Shown piece after piece: positions 1-8,208 of a stretch of DNA of 36,702 nt. The translations under genes were made by a program, and so were the position numbers. Within the stretch, counting starts at the first letter, position 1, and each line of letters begins with the position of its first letter. Source of the DNA: an uncultured Flavobacteriales bacterium (GTDB lineage: Bacteria > Bacteroidota > Bacteroidia > Flavobacteriales_D > Sanyastnellaceae); assembly GCA_938003665.1 (NCBI GenBank), contig CALKYI010000067.1, positions 1-36,702 on the forward strand. Direction: 5' to 3'. The notes beneath the pieces are model-generated. The model saw only the letters and a list, made by a program, of their open reading frames with translations. It had not been told where the DNA came from and did no database searches.

Positions 1-198
1 GCATTTCCAGCCGTTGTCGTTCGCGTACAACACCAGCCGGTGGATGCCCAAGTTTTCCGCCAACGTCACGCGGTATTGCTCGAGGAGTTCCGCTTCAGTG
101 GCGCGCGCGTTGATGCCCTGCGTCACATCGAGCAACGCATTCAGCTTGTAATCTTGGACCTCGAGCCGTTGCTCAAGCCGTTCGACGCTGTGGGCCAT
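1..198 (-). CDS. GAF-domain protein, probably RsbU-like PP2C phosphatase (N-terminal 66 residues only)
   Basis: The reading frame starts at an ATG at 198 and runs off the left edge, so only 66 residues are visible. They form an amphipathic helix (residues about 4-28, VERLEQRLEVQDYKLNALLD) leading into the beginning of a GAF-like fold (LVLYANDNGWKC). This pattern of a short coiled-coil, 'LNALLDVTQGIN', then a GAF domain is what I know from Bacteroidota serine phosphatases with a C-terminal SpoIIE/PP2C domain, but the catalytic part is outside the window, so the phosphatase assignment is inference. It could also be another GAF sensor. It starts only 4 bases after the efp stop codon, so the two are almost certainly cotranscribed and perhaps translationally coupled. 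Confidence 0.6.
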   Translation of the reverse strand, partial: MAHSVERLEQRLEVQDYKLNALLDVTQGINARATEAELLEQYRVTLAENLGIHRLVLYANDNGWKC

Positions 199-202
199 GG
201 GG

Positions 203-769
203 TTACTTTTTGACGCGCTCGACGTACTCTTTGTTGCGGGTGTCGACTTTCACAAAGTCGCCGATGTCAATGAACAGCGGCACGCGGATTTCCACTCCCG
301 TATCCGTGGTTGCCGGCTTCAAGGTGTTGGTAGCCGTATCGCCCTTGATGCCGGGCTCGGTGTACGTGATTTCGGCCTCGACATGGGTCGGCAAGTCACA
401 GCTCAACACGCGCTCTTCGTCGGCGTGAAATTGCAGCTGACACACCAATCCATCCTTCAGGAATTCTGGCGCATTGATCACATGGCGCTCGATTGGAATC
501 TGCTCAAACGACTCGAGGTTCATGAAGAAAAAACTCTGGTCGTCGTTGTAGAGGTATTGGTATTCGCGGGTCTCAATCCGCACGGGGTCAATCTTCACCC
601 CCGCGTTGAAGGTGTGATCAACCACCTTGCCTGTTTGCAAGTTTTTCAGCTTGGTCCGAACGAATGCCGCTCCTTTGCCCGGCTTGACGTGCAGGAATTC
701 AATGATCTGCCACAGGCCGTTGTTGTGGTTCAACACGAGGCCGTTCTTGATGTCAGAAGTCGTTGCCAT
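203..769 (-). CDS. efp: Translation elongation factor P
   Basis: EF-P binds between the P and E sites of the ribosome and relieves stalling at polyproline stretches. The product is 188 residues, the normal family length, with the N-terminal KOW-like domain (about 1-65) and two OB domains. The tip loop reads KPGKGAAF, with the lysine that is modified in other species at residue 32 (equivalent to K34 in E. coli). The ATG at 769 was chosen over an in-frame ATG 11 codons upstream because it gives the usual N-terminus (MATTSDIKNG). No lysine-modifying gene (epmA/epmB type) is visible in the window, so the modification state is unknown. The next gene starts 4 bases downstream. A candidate -7 element lies just upstream (788-795). 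Confidence 0.97.
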   Translation of the reverse strand: MATTSDIKNGLVLNHNNGLWQIIEFLHVKPGKGAAFVRTKLKNLQTGKVVDHTFNAGVKIDPVRIETREYQYLYNDDQSFFFMNLESFEQIPIERHVINAPEFLKDGLVCQLQFHADEERVLSCDLPTHVEAEITYTEPGIKGDTATNTLKPATTDTGVEIRVPLFIDIGDFVKVDTRNKEYVERVKK

Positions 770-787
770 AAATCGATAGTCTTTTGG

Positions 788-795
788 CGAAGATA
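788..795 (-). promoter_or_regulatory. Candidate -7 promoter element of efp
   Basis: On the minus strand the bases read TATCTTCG, a close match to the Bacteroidota -7 element TAnnTTTG, ending about 18 bases before the efp ATG. A TTG lies at a fitting distance upstream as a weak -33 element. It falls in the 29-base gap between the helix-hairpin-helix gene and efp, and could give efp its own transcription. Match by eye only. Confidence 0.4.
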
Positions 796-798
796 GCG

Positions 799-2295
799 TC
801 ACAAGCTCATGCGGATGGACAAGCTCAATTCAGTTTGTGCAGAGGTCAATGTCAACATATTGCCGCTGATTTCCCCTTCGGCCGGACGATTGGAACGCAC
901 CATGCCCACCAACCACGTCCATCCAGAAGGGTGTTTGCGTTGGAGTACCGACGCCAATCGATACCCGGAACCGGAAATCATTCGATACGAAGTTCCTGTC
1001 CAGGATGGCTCTGGAATGTAGGCTCGTCGACCGGAATCCAACGTCCAGACCGTCACGCTTTGTTTAAAACGCCAAGCGCCAAATCGATGGGACATGAAGG
1101 CGCTCATCGCTCCCGGTCCTCCTTCGTCGGCAAACGGCACCACTGTGAAACGAAGGACCAGTGGATCCGATTTCCAATGCCCGCGAAATTCCAGCCGTTG
1201 GCTCGATCGCGCGTCCGGTCCCTCGGTTTGCGCTGCGCGCCAGTGCACCTCGATGGCCTTCCCCTCCGGCCATTCCCTCCGGCATTTGACCCATAAAGGA
1301 TGCACTTCGTCTCGGTTGCTCCACGAAACGTGCCATCTGAGGAGGCAATCAAATGCTTCCCATTGGCCCCCTGCTGAAGCCTCCCATTCCAGTCGGGGCG
1401 AGCCGTTGGGCTTGAAGGCTTCGAATCGCATCCGAGCCTCGCGGTGGCGGTGGCGCACCCATTGGCAAGCACCACTCCACGCCCACCCATCGCGCACACG
1501 ACCTAGCTCGGAAATCCAGTGACTCACGCCCGATAGTCTCTGTGCAAATGCGGTCACTGCCGGTTGCATCCCCGTGAAGTGGGCGATGATGCCCGACTGG
1601 CCTCCGCGGCTCACGACCGCTGCAACGTTTCGCTCGCGAACATCGATGCTCAATGTGGTTGCGACTGGCCCGTCGCGGTGCAATGCCACCCCGTTCCGAG
1701 CACCCTGCACTGCCGGCCCCCACATCGGTGCAAATCCATACTGGACCGGCAATGCAAATGAAGGGGCGTCCAAACCAGCAAACAGCGCTCCTTCCCTCAT
1801 CAGGGTGCGGTTGCCCCATCCCAACCGATGCCCCCCGGCCAGCGCTTGCCATCGACATCTGCGTCCTGGCATCTGCATATAACCCGATATTGACTCTGCT
1901 TCCTGATCCCAGCGCACCCCCCATTTTCCCGGATTCCGCAGGCGGATCGAATGAAGCGCTTGACCGCGGCCGAGCCGGACTTCTGCCGAAGGACTTCTGT
2001 TGCGCGTAGTGTGGTGCACTTCCTGCACCAAGTGTTGCCAAGCCTGGCTCTGCATCAAAGCGCGCGCGGCTCCTTGGGTCAGCCCCTCAATGGCCCAAGC
2101 CTCCTCGATGGCGATGGGGAATCCTGTTCGCTCTACGTGGTCCAAAATGCGAAGTCGTTCTTGCCCGCTCAGCCACCCCAAATTCACCTGTTCAGTCAAT
2201 GCGGCACCCAATTCCTCCAACTGCGCGTGCAGCGGATTGGAAGGGACTCCGATCAGCATCCATAGAATCAGTCGTACGGGTTTCACCTTCAGCAC
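799..2295 (-). CDS. Secreted helix-hairpin-helix protein with beta-rich C-terminal region
   Basis: I choose the GTG at 2295: it overlaps the preceding stop by 7 bases and gives a proper signal peptide (basic LKVKPVR start, hydrophobic LILWMLIGV, cleavage LHA|Q after residue 24). An ATG further upstream is in frame but would lie deep inside the previous gene. The 498-residue product has an HhH-like segment at about 38-82 (QERLRILDHVERTGF, then AWAIEGL), resembling ComEA-type domains of large Bacteroidota envelope proteins. The rest is tryptophan- and arginine-rich with many short alternating strands, suggesting a beta-barrel or beta-sandwich at the outer membrane. Function is unknown; a role in DNA uptake or envelope assembly would be guesswork. 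It follows the small secreted gene at 2289-3029 and the OstA-like gene. Confidence 0.75.
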   Translation of the reverse strand: MLKVKPVRLILWMLIGVPSNPLHAQLEELGAALTEQVNLGWLSGQERLRILDHVERTGFPIAIEEAWAIEGLTQGAARALMQSQAWQHLVQEVHHTTRNRSPSAEVRLGRGQALHSIRLRNPGKWGVRWDQEAESISGYMQMPGRRCRWQALAGGHRLGWGNRTLMREGALFAGLDAPSFALPVQYGFAPMWGPAVQGARNGVALHRDGPVATTLSIDVRERNVAAVVSRGGQSGIIAHFTGMQPAVTAFAQRLSGVSHWISELGRVRDGWAWSGACQWVRHRHREARMRFEAFKPNGSPRLEWEASAGGQWEAFDCLLRWHVSWSNRDEVHPLWVKCRREWPEGKAIEVHWRAAQTEGPDARSSQRLEFRGHWKSDPLVLRFTVVPFADEGGPGAMSAFMSHRFGAWRFKQSVTVWTLDSGRRAYIPEPSWTGTSYRMISGSGYRLASVLQRKHPSGWTWLVGMVRSNRPAEGEISGNMLTLTSAQTELSLSIRMSL

Positions 2296-3029
2296 GCTTC
2301 CATCCCCAATGCCAAGCACATCCCTTGGTGACGCACCCCATAGAGGATTCCAAAAGACCAGCGGTACACCCCCCATTCTCGGCTACCAAGGACACCCATG
2401 AATCCCGGCAGCATGCGCCAAATGAGTCCTACGTGCGAGTAGGCATCCAAGCGGGCCAACCACTGCCATTCCAATGCAACACCAGCGGAAGTCCACGTGC
2501 ACCGGGCTTGCACCTTTTGTTCATTGCGCTCGGCAATGCCCTGCAACCGAACCATCAACTCTTCTCGGGCTTGAACCTGGGGCACACGACCTTCCGGAAC
2601 AAATGACATGCCGAGTATGAAAGCTTGCCCGTTTTTGCCGTCCCCTCGCAGGGACACATGCAGGTTGGGACGTAACGTCCCTCGGACATCCCCGGTCAGC
2701 AGCCACCGTTGAGCTAAGCCGCCCATTCGCACTTGAGCAGAGACATGAGGTGATAGCCGGACCTGTGGACCGGCGCAAACGGACAACCGGCTGAATGTCC
2801 CTATTTGGGTGAAGCCCATAGCCAAGGACCAAGGCTCACTCAGGTGCCCTCCGTAGTTGAAGGAGACTGTCCCCCCCGCACTCCACGATTGCACCCGCGC
2901 AAATCGAGATTGGATCCAAGGCACCTCCAGCATCCAACCCGGTTGCTGTCCCAGAACGACCACCGGCCAAGCAACCGCCATCACCAACCCCATCACCCCT
3001 TGCATCAATCCCCCCATCCGAGGCGGCAA
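2289..3029 (-). CDS. Unrecognised secreted, outer-membrane-type protein
   Basis: I do not recognise this family. The product (246 residues from a TTG at 3029, or 242 from the ATG at 3017) begins with a signal peptide: MGGLMQGVMGLVMAVAW, then VVVLG|QQ as likely cleavage site. The TTG start adds the only basic residue (Arg) of the n-region, which is why I prefer it, weakly. The mature part has repeated amphipathic strand-like segments (for example LSVCAGPQVRLS and SAQVRMGGLAQRW), glycine and aromatic residues, and no enzyme motif, as expected of a small outer-membrane barrel or PorP-like accessory protein. It overlaps the downstream HhH gene by 7 bases, so the two proteins probably work together. 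The gap to the OstA-like gene upstream is 44 bases. Confidence 0.65.
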   Translation of the reverse strand: MPPRMGGLMQGVMGLVMAVAWPVVVLGQQPGWMLEVPWIQSRFARVQSWSAGGTVSFNYGGHLSEPWSLAMGFTQIGTFSRLSVCAGPQVRLSPHVSAQVRMGGLAQRWLLTGDVRGTLRPNLHVSLRGDGKNGQAFILGMSFVPEGRVPQVQAREELMVRLQGIAERNEQKVQARCTWTSAGVALEWQWLARLDAYSHVGLIWRMLPGFMGVLGSREWGVYRWSFGILYGVRHQGMCLALGMEAC

Positions 3030-3073
3030 GTTGGCATGATGACATCAACTCAAGGCACGAAATGCAGGAACGG

Positions 3074-4606
3074 CTACTCGCGTTTTACAGCTGGCGCGCT
3101 CACCCAGTTCAACCCCTCGAGAACTGGAGCGTCAGCATCACCGGATTTCCATTGCCCTTCCGGGCGATCCAGCAAAACAATGCGTTGGACTGCACCGTCG
3201 TTAAAGTCCATCCGCATCTTGCTGCACAGCGACTGGTTGAATTCACCGCACGGCTCATCGGCCTCGCTATCGAAATAGACCGACTGCGCGTTCCCATTGA
3301 CCCAAACAGCATTCAGCGTGTTCGAGGCAAACCGCCCGGTGATTTCCCGACCGGCAATTTGCTGGTAACACATCCCACTGTCCACAGGCATCATCAAGCT
3401 GGCGTGACCCGCTGCCCGGAGCGATTCAGGTCGATTATCCTCTACGGTCCACTCCAACGAATCGGACTGTAGCAACCAGCCTTCCATCCACATTTTTGGC
3501 CGCTGCAACAATTGAACGCGGTCTGCATCGGTGTCCCAAATAAGCGTATCGCAGGAGGCTGCCGCATCGCCTTGGCTCAACTCAACGGCTGGCCATACCG
3601 TCGTCATTCCACCAACGACCGAAATGGTATCTGCAACCAATTTCAGGGTGTCTTCCTCGGCCGCATCGATCCAACAAGCGCGCCGCTCAGGCTTCCCGGC
3701 CACCCACACGTCGAAGTCTTCCCCGCGGTCCAAGCGTTCCGCGTAATGCCCTGACAATGTCCAATGCTCCAAGGTATCCGTGATGTCCACATCACCTACT
3801 GCAGTGGCGGGGAGCAAGGTGTCCGGCGGAAGGTGCACGCTGTCGGCCTCGAGCCACACCTCGTCATTGCGCAATCGTACACCAGGAGCGCCGACGCCTC
3901 CAAACCAACCCGACTCGTTCTCCACATCAAACTCGCCGCTGCTGCACCGCAATTCGAACCGTTCATCTGTTGTGCGCAGGTGACTCGGACCGTGAAACGA
4001 AAATTCATCCACTTCCTCGCGCCAATGCAAACTGTCGGAGTCCAAGGTATAGTCCGCATTGTCCATGTGCACCGCACCTCCGAGCATGAGCAAAGCCTCC
4101 TTGGCTCTGTACTGCCCGCGTTGAAACTCGACCGATCGACCGGCATCCTGCAATCGTCCACCCGAGGGCAACAAGGCCACTTCCCGCTTCAAGTGGTACC
4201 GCAAAACGGCACACGTCAATTGCCCGGCCTCGGCATCCAGCTGCACGCGACGGTCCGCGTTGGATTTTGCACGCACCCACTGGGTTTCCGGGTTCAGTTC
4301 CATCTCATCGGCCTGCAGTGTCTGAGGGCCATCCGTTAACCGAACGCCGCCCATGGTCCGAAACGTTCCATCGTCATACCGCCAGGCGCTATCGCACCGC
4401 AAGCGGCTCTCGTCCATCCCGAGGACAACCCCTCCAATCAACCGCTGCACATCGGGTTGCGAGCGGTCACGCAAGATGGCGTCCGCTTGCAAGATTTGGA
4501 TGCGAATGGGCTCGCTTTCTTGCGCTGTTGCAACCAAGGCAGCAGCTCCGGCCAGCCACAAAAAGAGGGCGCGCAAGCGATTTTGATGAGGGCATCCGAA
4601 ATTCAT
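3074..4606 (-). CDS. OstA-like protein (LptA/LptD N-terminal-type domain)
   Basis: A 510-residue exported protein; the signal peptide ends at ATA|QE after residue 28. The mature protein consists of beta-jellyroll repeats of the OstA/LptA kind, recognisable by phrases such as LRCDSAWRYDDGTFRTMGGV, LQADEMELNPET, YTLDSDSLHW and VWLEADSVHL, where 'D(S/E)x(x)(L/W)' strands alternate with short turns. Proteins of this family carry LPS between inner and outer membrane; in Bacteroidota the OstA-like protein is separate from LptD and much longer than E. coli LptA. The ATG at 4606 gives the correct signal peptide; longer in-frame starts run into the tRNA region. LptC is encoded elsewhere in the window (25334-25930), so the transport genes are split between two loci. 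Confidence 0.85.
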   Translation of the reverse strand: MNFGCPHQNRLRALFLWLAGAAALVATAQESEPIRIQILQADAILRDRSQPDVQRLIGGVVLGMDESRLRCDSAWRYDDGTFRTMGGVRLTDGPQTLQADEMELNPETQWVRAKSNADRRVQLDAEAGQLTCAVLRYHLKREVALLPSGGRLQDAGRSVEFQRGQYRAKEALLMLGGAVHMDNADYTLDSDSLHWREEVDEFSFHGPSHLRTTDERFELRCSSGEFDVENESGWFGGVGAPGVRLRNDEVWLEADSVHLPPDTLLPATAVGDVDITDTLEHWTLSGHYAERLDRGEDFDVWVAGKPERRACWIDAAEEDTLKLVADTISVVGGMTTVWPAVELSQGDAAASCDTLIWDTDADRVQLLQRPKMWMEGWLLQSDSLEWTVEDNRPESLRAAGHASLMMPVDSGMCYQQIAGREITGRFASNTLNAVWVNGNAQSVYFDSEADEPCGEFNQSLCSKMRMDFNDGAVQRIVLLDRPEGQWKSGDADAPVLEGLNWVSAPAVKRE

Positions 4607-4639
4607 CGCCCGCAAGTTCCATCGAAATATTCGTATTCC

Positions 4640-4648
4640 TACCTTTGC
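4640..4648 (+). promoter_or_regulatory. Candidate -7 promoter element of tRNA-Leu
   Basis: TACCTTTGC matches the Bacteroidota -7 element TAnnTTTG and lies 16 bases before the first base of the tRNA, the expected distance for a stable-RNA promoter with a short leader. A -33 TTTG is not obvious. Confidence 0.55.
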
Positions 4649-4664
4649 ACCCCTTTCTGACTGG

Positions 4665-4749
4665 GCGGGTGTGGTGAAATTGGTAGACACGCTGGATTTA
4701 GGATCCAGTGCCGCGAGGCGTGTGGGTTCGAGTCCCTCCACCCGCACCA
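4665..4749 (+). tRNA. tRNA-Leu (anticodon UAG)
   Basis: An 85-base cloverleaf with an encoded 3' CCA. The acceptor stem pairs GCGGGTG (4665-4671) with CACCCGC (4739-4745). The anticodon stem is CTGGA/TCCAG (4692-4696 with 4704-4708) around the loop TTTAGGA, placing the anticodon TAG at 4699-4701. The long variable arm (around 4709-4721) and the T-loop GGTTCGAGTCC fit a class II leucine tRNA. It sits between the divergent OstA-like gene and trigger factor. Confidence 0.97.
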
Positions 4750-4832
4750 TTCGGAAAGCATGAACCAAAAACGCTTGAACACAGGCCATCAGCAAACGCT
4801 AACGTCATTCCCCAAGCTTTCTTACATCGCCT

Positions 4833-6188
4833 ATGCAAATCGATCGCAACCCCATCGACGAGCTCACTGCTCGACTGACCGTAACCGTCGAACCTGCGGA
4901 CTACGAATCCCGCGTTGAGAAAATCCTCAACGACTACCGCAAGAACTCCACGTATCCTGGATTCCGGAAAGGAAAAGCGCCCATGGCCTTGATCCGAAAG
5001 CAGTATGCAGCACCGGTCCTCGCCGATGAAATGAATAAGATCATTTCGGAAGAACTGAGCGCCTACATCACCAAGGAAAAGATTGAAATTCTCGGCAACC
5101 CCATTCCTGAAACCAGCACAGAAGCGTCGGGAAATTGGGAAAAGCCAGAAAACTTCACCTTCGCCTACGAAATCGGCCTCGCTCCGGAAATCAACTTGAG
5201 CTTTGGACGCAGCGCCAAGTTCACCCGCCACGTCATCAAGGTGGACAAAAAAGCCATCGAAGCTGCCGTAACCGACCACACCCGTCGCCACGGAAGCATC
5301 AGTGAACAGGAAGTCGCTTCTGACACGGATTTGCTCATCGGCCATTTCACCCAACTGAATGATGCCGGCGAGCCCCTCGAAGGCGGCATCGAAAGCGATT
5401 CAAACATCGCACTCGAACACCTCGACGACAAAAAAACCCGCAAGGCCCTGACCGGCGCGAAAGTCGGCGATACTTTTGATGTCGACCCATACAAGGTATC
5501 GCACGGTCACGATGACCTCGGAAAGATGCTCGGCATTACCCACGAACAGGTCCACGACTTGAAGGGCCAATTCCGATTCGAAGTCAAAGAAATCAAGCGC
5601 CTCACCCCAGCGGAGAACGACCAAAGCCTTTGGGACAAAGTCCTCGGCAAAGACGTGGTCAGCACCGAGAAGGACTTCCGCGAGAAAGTGGCCGAGGAGT
5701 TGACGAATCAATTCGACCGCGATGCGGAGCACATTTTCCGCCGCCGGTTCGTTGTGGACCTCATCGAGCACATGAAGATTCAGATGCCCGACGCCTTCTT
5801 GAAGCGTTGGATCCAGATGAACAATGAGAATCCACTAACCGATGAGCAGCTGGAGAAGGAATACCCCAGCTACGCTGACTCGATGCGTTGGCAGTTGCTT
5901 CAACAAGCCGTCATGAAAGACGCGGACATGCGCGTGACTGGCGAGGAACTGGAGGATGAAGCCAAAAAAGTCATCGGTGCGCAGTACGCTCAATACGGCA
6001 TGCCGCTCGAAGGCGAAATGCTCGACAACTTTGCCAAGAACGCACTCGCCAACGACGATGAGCGCCGTCGCATTGCGGACATCATCATCGAGCGCAAAGT
6101 GGTGGACAACTTGAAGCCACGGGTCACCATCAAGGACAAGAGCGTTTCGTTCGAGGACTTTGCGAAAGTGGCTGCTGAAGTCCGCTAA
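4833..6188 (+). CDS. tig: Trigger factor, ribosome-bound chaperone
   Basis: A 451-residue protein, the usual family length. Trigger factor docks on ribosomal protein uL23 at the exit tunnel and shields nascent chains. The ribosome-binding signature GFRKGKAP is at residues 43-50. A central PPIase-like segment follows (about 155-245), then the helical C-terminal arms that form the substrate cradle (about 250-440). The middle domain is poorly conserved relative to the FKBP-type PPIase of E. coli, with acidic stretches such as EHLDDKKTRKALTGAKVGDT, so isomerase activity may be weak or absent; that is inference. The neighbours clpP and clpX are the classical partners of tig. No Shine-Dalgarno sequence precedes the ATG. 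Confidence 0.95.
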   Translation: MQIDRNPIDELTARLTVTVEPADYESRVEKILNDYRKNSTYPGFRKGKAPMALIRKQYAAPVLADEMNKIISEELSAYITKEKIEILGNPIPETSTEASGNWEKPENFTFAYEIGLAPEINLSFGRSAKFTRHVIKVDKKAIEAAVTDHTRRHGSISEQEVASDTDLLIGHFTQLNDAGEPLEGGIESDSNIALEHLDDKKTRKALTGAKVGDTFDVDPYKVSHGHDDLGKMLGITHEQVHDLKGQFRFEVKEIKRLTPAENDQSLWDKVLGKDVVSTEKDFREKVAEELTNQFDRDAEHIFRRRFVVDLIEHMKIQMPDAFLKRWIQMNNENPLTDEQLEKEYPSYADSMRWQLLQQAVMKDADMRVTGEELEDEAKKVIGAQYAQYGMPLEGEMLDNFAKNALANDDERRRIADIIIERKVVDNLKPRVTIKDKSVSFEDFAKVAAEVR

Positions 6189-6299
6189 GGGCGGGGCAGT
6201 TGCATTGGGGTGATTTATCAAGAACACCCGTTCACAAAAGATTGCTAATCGGCCGCAAATGCGCGCGCCGAGAATGGGAAACGTCTGTACTTTTATCAC

Positions 6300-6977
6300 A
6301 TGACCGATCGCAACGAATTCCTCAAGTATGCCGTCAAAGACCGCGGCATGAGCAGCCAAACCGTACGGGACTACATCTCGCATGCCTACGGCCCTGAAAA
6401 CCTGACCCGCACCGTCATTGAAGAGCGTCAGATGCCCTTCCGCGAGGTGGATGTCTTTTCGCGTTTGATGGCTGATCGCATCATTTTCTTGGGCACGGGC
6501 ATTGACGATTACATCGCCAACATCATCCAGGCCCAATTGCTTTTCTTGGAGTCGACCGATGCGAGTAAGGACATCCAGATTTACATCAACAGCCCCGGAG
6601 GCTCCGTGTATGCGGGTCTCGGCATCTACGACACCATGCAGTACATCCGTCCGGATGTCGCCACGATTTGCACCGGAATGGCTGCGTCCATGGGAGCCGT
6701 GCTCCTTTGCGCAGGTGCTGCTGGAAAGCGAACGGGCTTGAAGCACAGCCGGGTCATGATTCACCAGCCCCTTGGAGGAGCGAGCGGTCAAGCTTCTGAC
6801 ATTGAAATCACCGCCCGTGAAATCCAAAAACTGAAGAAGGAACTCTACGCCATCATTTCCCACCATAGCGGCCAGACCGAAAAGAAGGTGTGGAACGACT
6901 CCGACCGCGATTACTGGATGATTGCATCCGAAGCCAAGGAGTACGGCATGATCGACGAGGTTCTCGAACGCAAATAA
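6300..6977 (+). CDS. clpP: ATP-dependent Clp protease, proteolytic subunit
   Basis: ClpP forms the double-heptamer serine protease chamber fed by ClpX. The 225-residue protein has the complete triad: Ser130 in GMAASMGAVLL, His155 in RVMIHQPLGG and Asp204 in DSDRDYWM; the spacings (25 and 49) are the same as in E. coli ClpP. The region DIQIYINSPGGSVYAGLGIY is the oxyanion-hole and strand segment typical of the family. An N-terminal extension of about 30 residues precedes the core, as in other Bacteroidota, and may be removed on maturation. clpX starts 11 bases downstream. TACTTTTA at 6288-6295, directly before the ATG, is a possible weak -7 element. Confidence 0.98.
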   Translation: MTDRNEFLKYAVKDRGMSSQTVRDYISHAYGPENLTRTVIEERQMPFREVDVFSRLMADRIIFLGTGIDDYIANIIQAQLLFLESTDASKDIQIYINSPGGSVYAGLGIYDTMQYIRPDVATICTGMAASMGAVLLCAGAAGKRTGLKHSRVMIHQPLGGASGQASDIEITAREIQKLKKELYAIISHHSGQTEKKVWNDSDRDYWMIASEAKEYGMIDEVLERK

Positions 6978-6988
6978 GCATCACCCCG

Positions 6989-8203
6989 ATGAGTGATACC
7001 CCCATCCACTGTTCATTCTGCGGGCGCAGCAAAGAAGACGTTGACGTCTTGATTGCGGGCGTCACCGGACACATCTGTGACCATTGCATCGAGCAGGCCG
7101 ATGGCATTTTGCGCGAGGAGAAAAAAGCCGCACCCGCTGGTGCAGCCTTCTCCCTCAAGCTTCCGAAAGAAATCAAGGAGCACCTCGATACCTACGTCAT
7201 TGGCCAAGAGGAAGCCAAAAAGACCATCAGCGTGGCGGTGTACAACCACTACAAGCGCATCCTGAACCCCACGCACGACAGCGAAATCGAAATCGACAAG
7301 TCCAACGTGATTTTGCTCGGGGAAACAGGCACCGGCAAGACCTTGCTGGCGCGCACCATTGCCCGCATGCTCGACGTCCCGTTCTGCATTGCTGACGCCA
7401 CGGTGCTTACGGAAGCAGGGTACGTGGGGGAGGACGTCGAAAGCGTGCTGTCACGGCTGCTCCAAGCGGCAGATTACAACGTTGAACAAACCGAACGCGG
7501 CATCGTCTTCATCGATGAAGTAGACAAAATCGCTCGCAAAAGCGACAACCCTTCCATCACGCGGGACGTAAGCGGTGAGGGTGTTCAGCAGGCGCTTCTG
7601 AAGTTGCTCGAAGGGGCCGAAGTGAGCGTACCCCCACAAGGCGGCCGCAAGCACCCCGAGCAGAAACTCATCTCCATCAACACGAAGAACATCCTGTTCA
7701 TCTGCGGTGGGGCATTCGCGGGCATCGAAAAAATCATCGAACGGCGGGTCAACCGCGCTTCCATCGGATACCAAAACGATGAAGACCACATCGATGACGA
7801 AAACCTGCTCCAATACGCCGCACCCGCTGACCTGAAGAGTTTTGGATTGATTCCGGAACTCATCGGTCGATTCCCGGTATTTACGCACCTGAATCCACTA
7901 GACGCATCAGCACTTCGACAGATCCTAACCGAGCCCAAGAACGCGTTGTGCAAGCAGTACATCGAGCTGTTCAAAATGGACGGCATTGACCTCAAGTTTG
8001 ACGCCTCGGGGTTGGATTACATGGTAGAGAAAGCCGTTGAATTCAAGCTCGGCGCACGCGGCCTCCGCAGCATCATGGAAGCCGTGCTGAATGATGCCAT
8101 GTTCGAGCTGCCAGGAACCGAGCAAAAGGAGCTCACGGTCACCCGCACATTCGCCGAAAAACACTTCACCGATAACCAGCAGTCCGGGTTGCGCGTGGCC
8201 TAA
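6989..8203 (+). CDS. clpX: ATP-dependent Clp protease, ATPase and unfoldase subunit
   Basis: ClpX recognises tagged or native substrates and threads them into ClpP. The ATG at 6989 is chosen because it gives the standard zinc-binding N-terminus; in-frame frames upstream overlap clpP. The 404-residue protein has the zinc cysteines at 8, 11, 30 and 33, Walker A GETGTGKT (111-118), the pore loop GYVGED (144-149), Walker B IVFIDE (172-177) and the RKH loop (220-222). The ClpP-docking loop reads IGY (259-261) instead of the E. coli IGF, a conservative change. It is in one operon with clpP (11-base gap) and mutS (5-base gap). Confidence 0.98.
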   Translation: MSDTPIHCSFCGRSKEDVDVLIAGVTGHICDHCIEQADGILREEKKAAPAGAAFSLKLPKEIKEHLDTYVIGQEEAKKTISVAVYNHYKRILNPTHDSEIEIDKSNVILLGETGTGKTLLARTIARMLDVPFCIADATVLTEAGYVGEDVESVLSRLLQAADYNVEQTERGIVFIDEVDKIARKSDNPSITRDVSGEGVQQALLKLLEGAEVSVPPQGGRKHPEQKLISINTKNILFICGGAFAGIEKIIERRVNRASIGYQNDEDHIDDENLLQYAAPADLKSFGLIPELIGRFPVFTHLNPLDASALRQILTEPKNALCKQYIELFKMDGIDLKFDASGLDYMVEKAVEFKLGARGLRSIMEAVLNDAMFELPGTEQKELTVTRTFAEKHFTDNQQSGLRVA

Positions 8204-8208
8204 GCCCC

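Noticed and set aside
6208..6229. Possible terminator after trigger factor (GGGTG paired with CACCC)
   Set aside because: Only five pairs with a 12-base loop and no T-run; not convincing as terminator.
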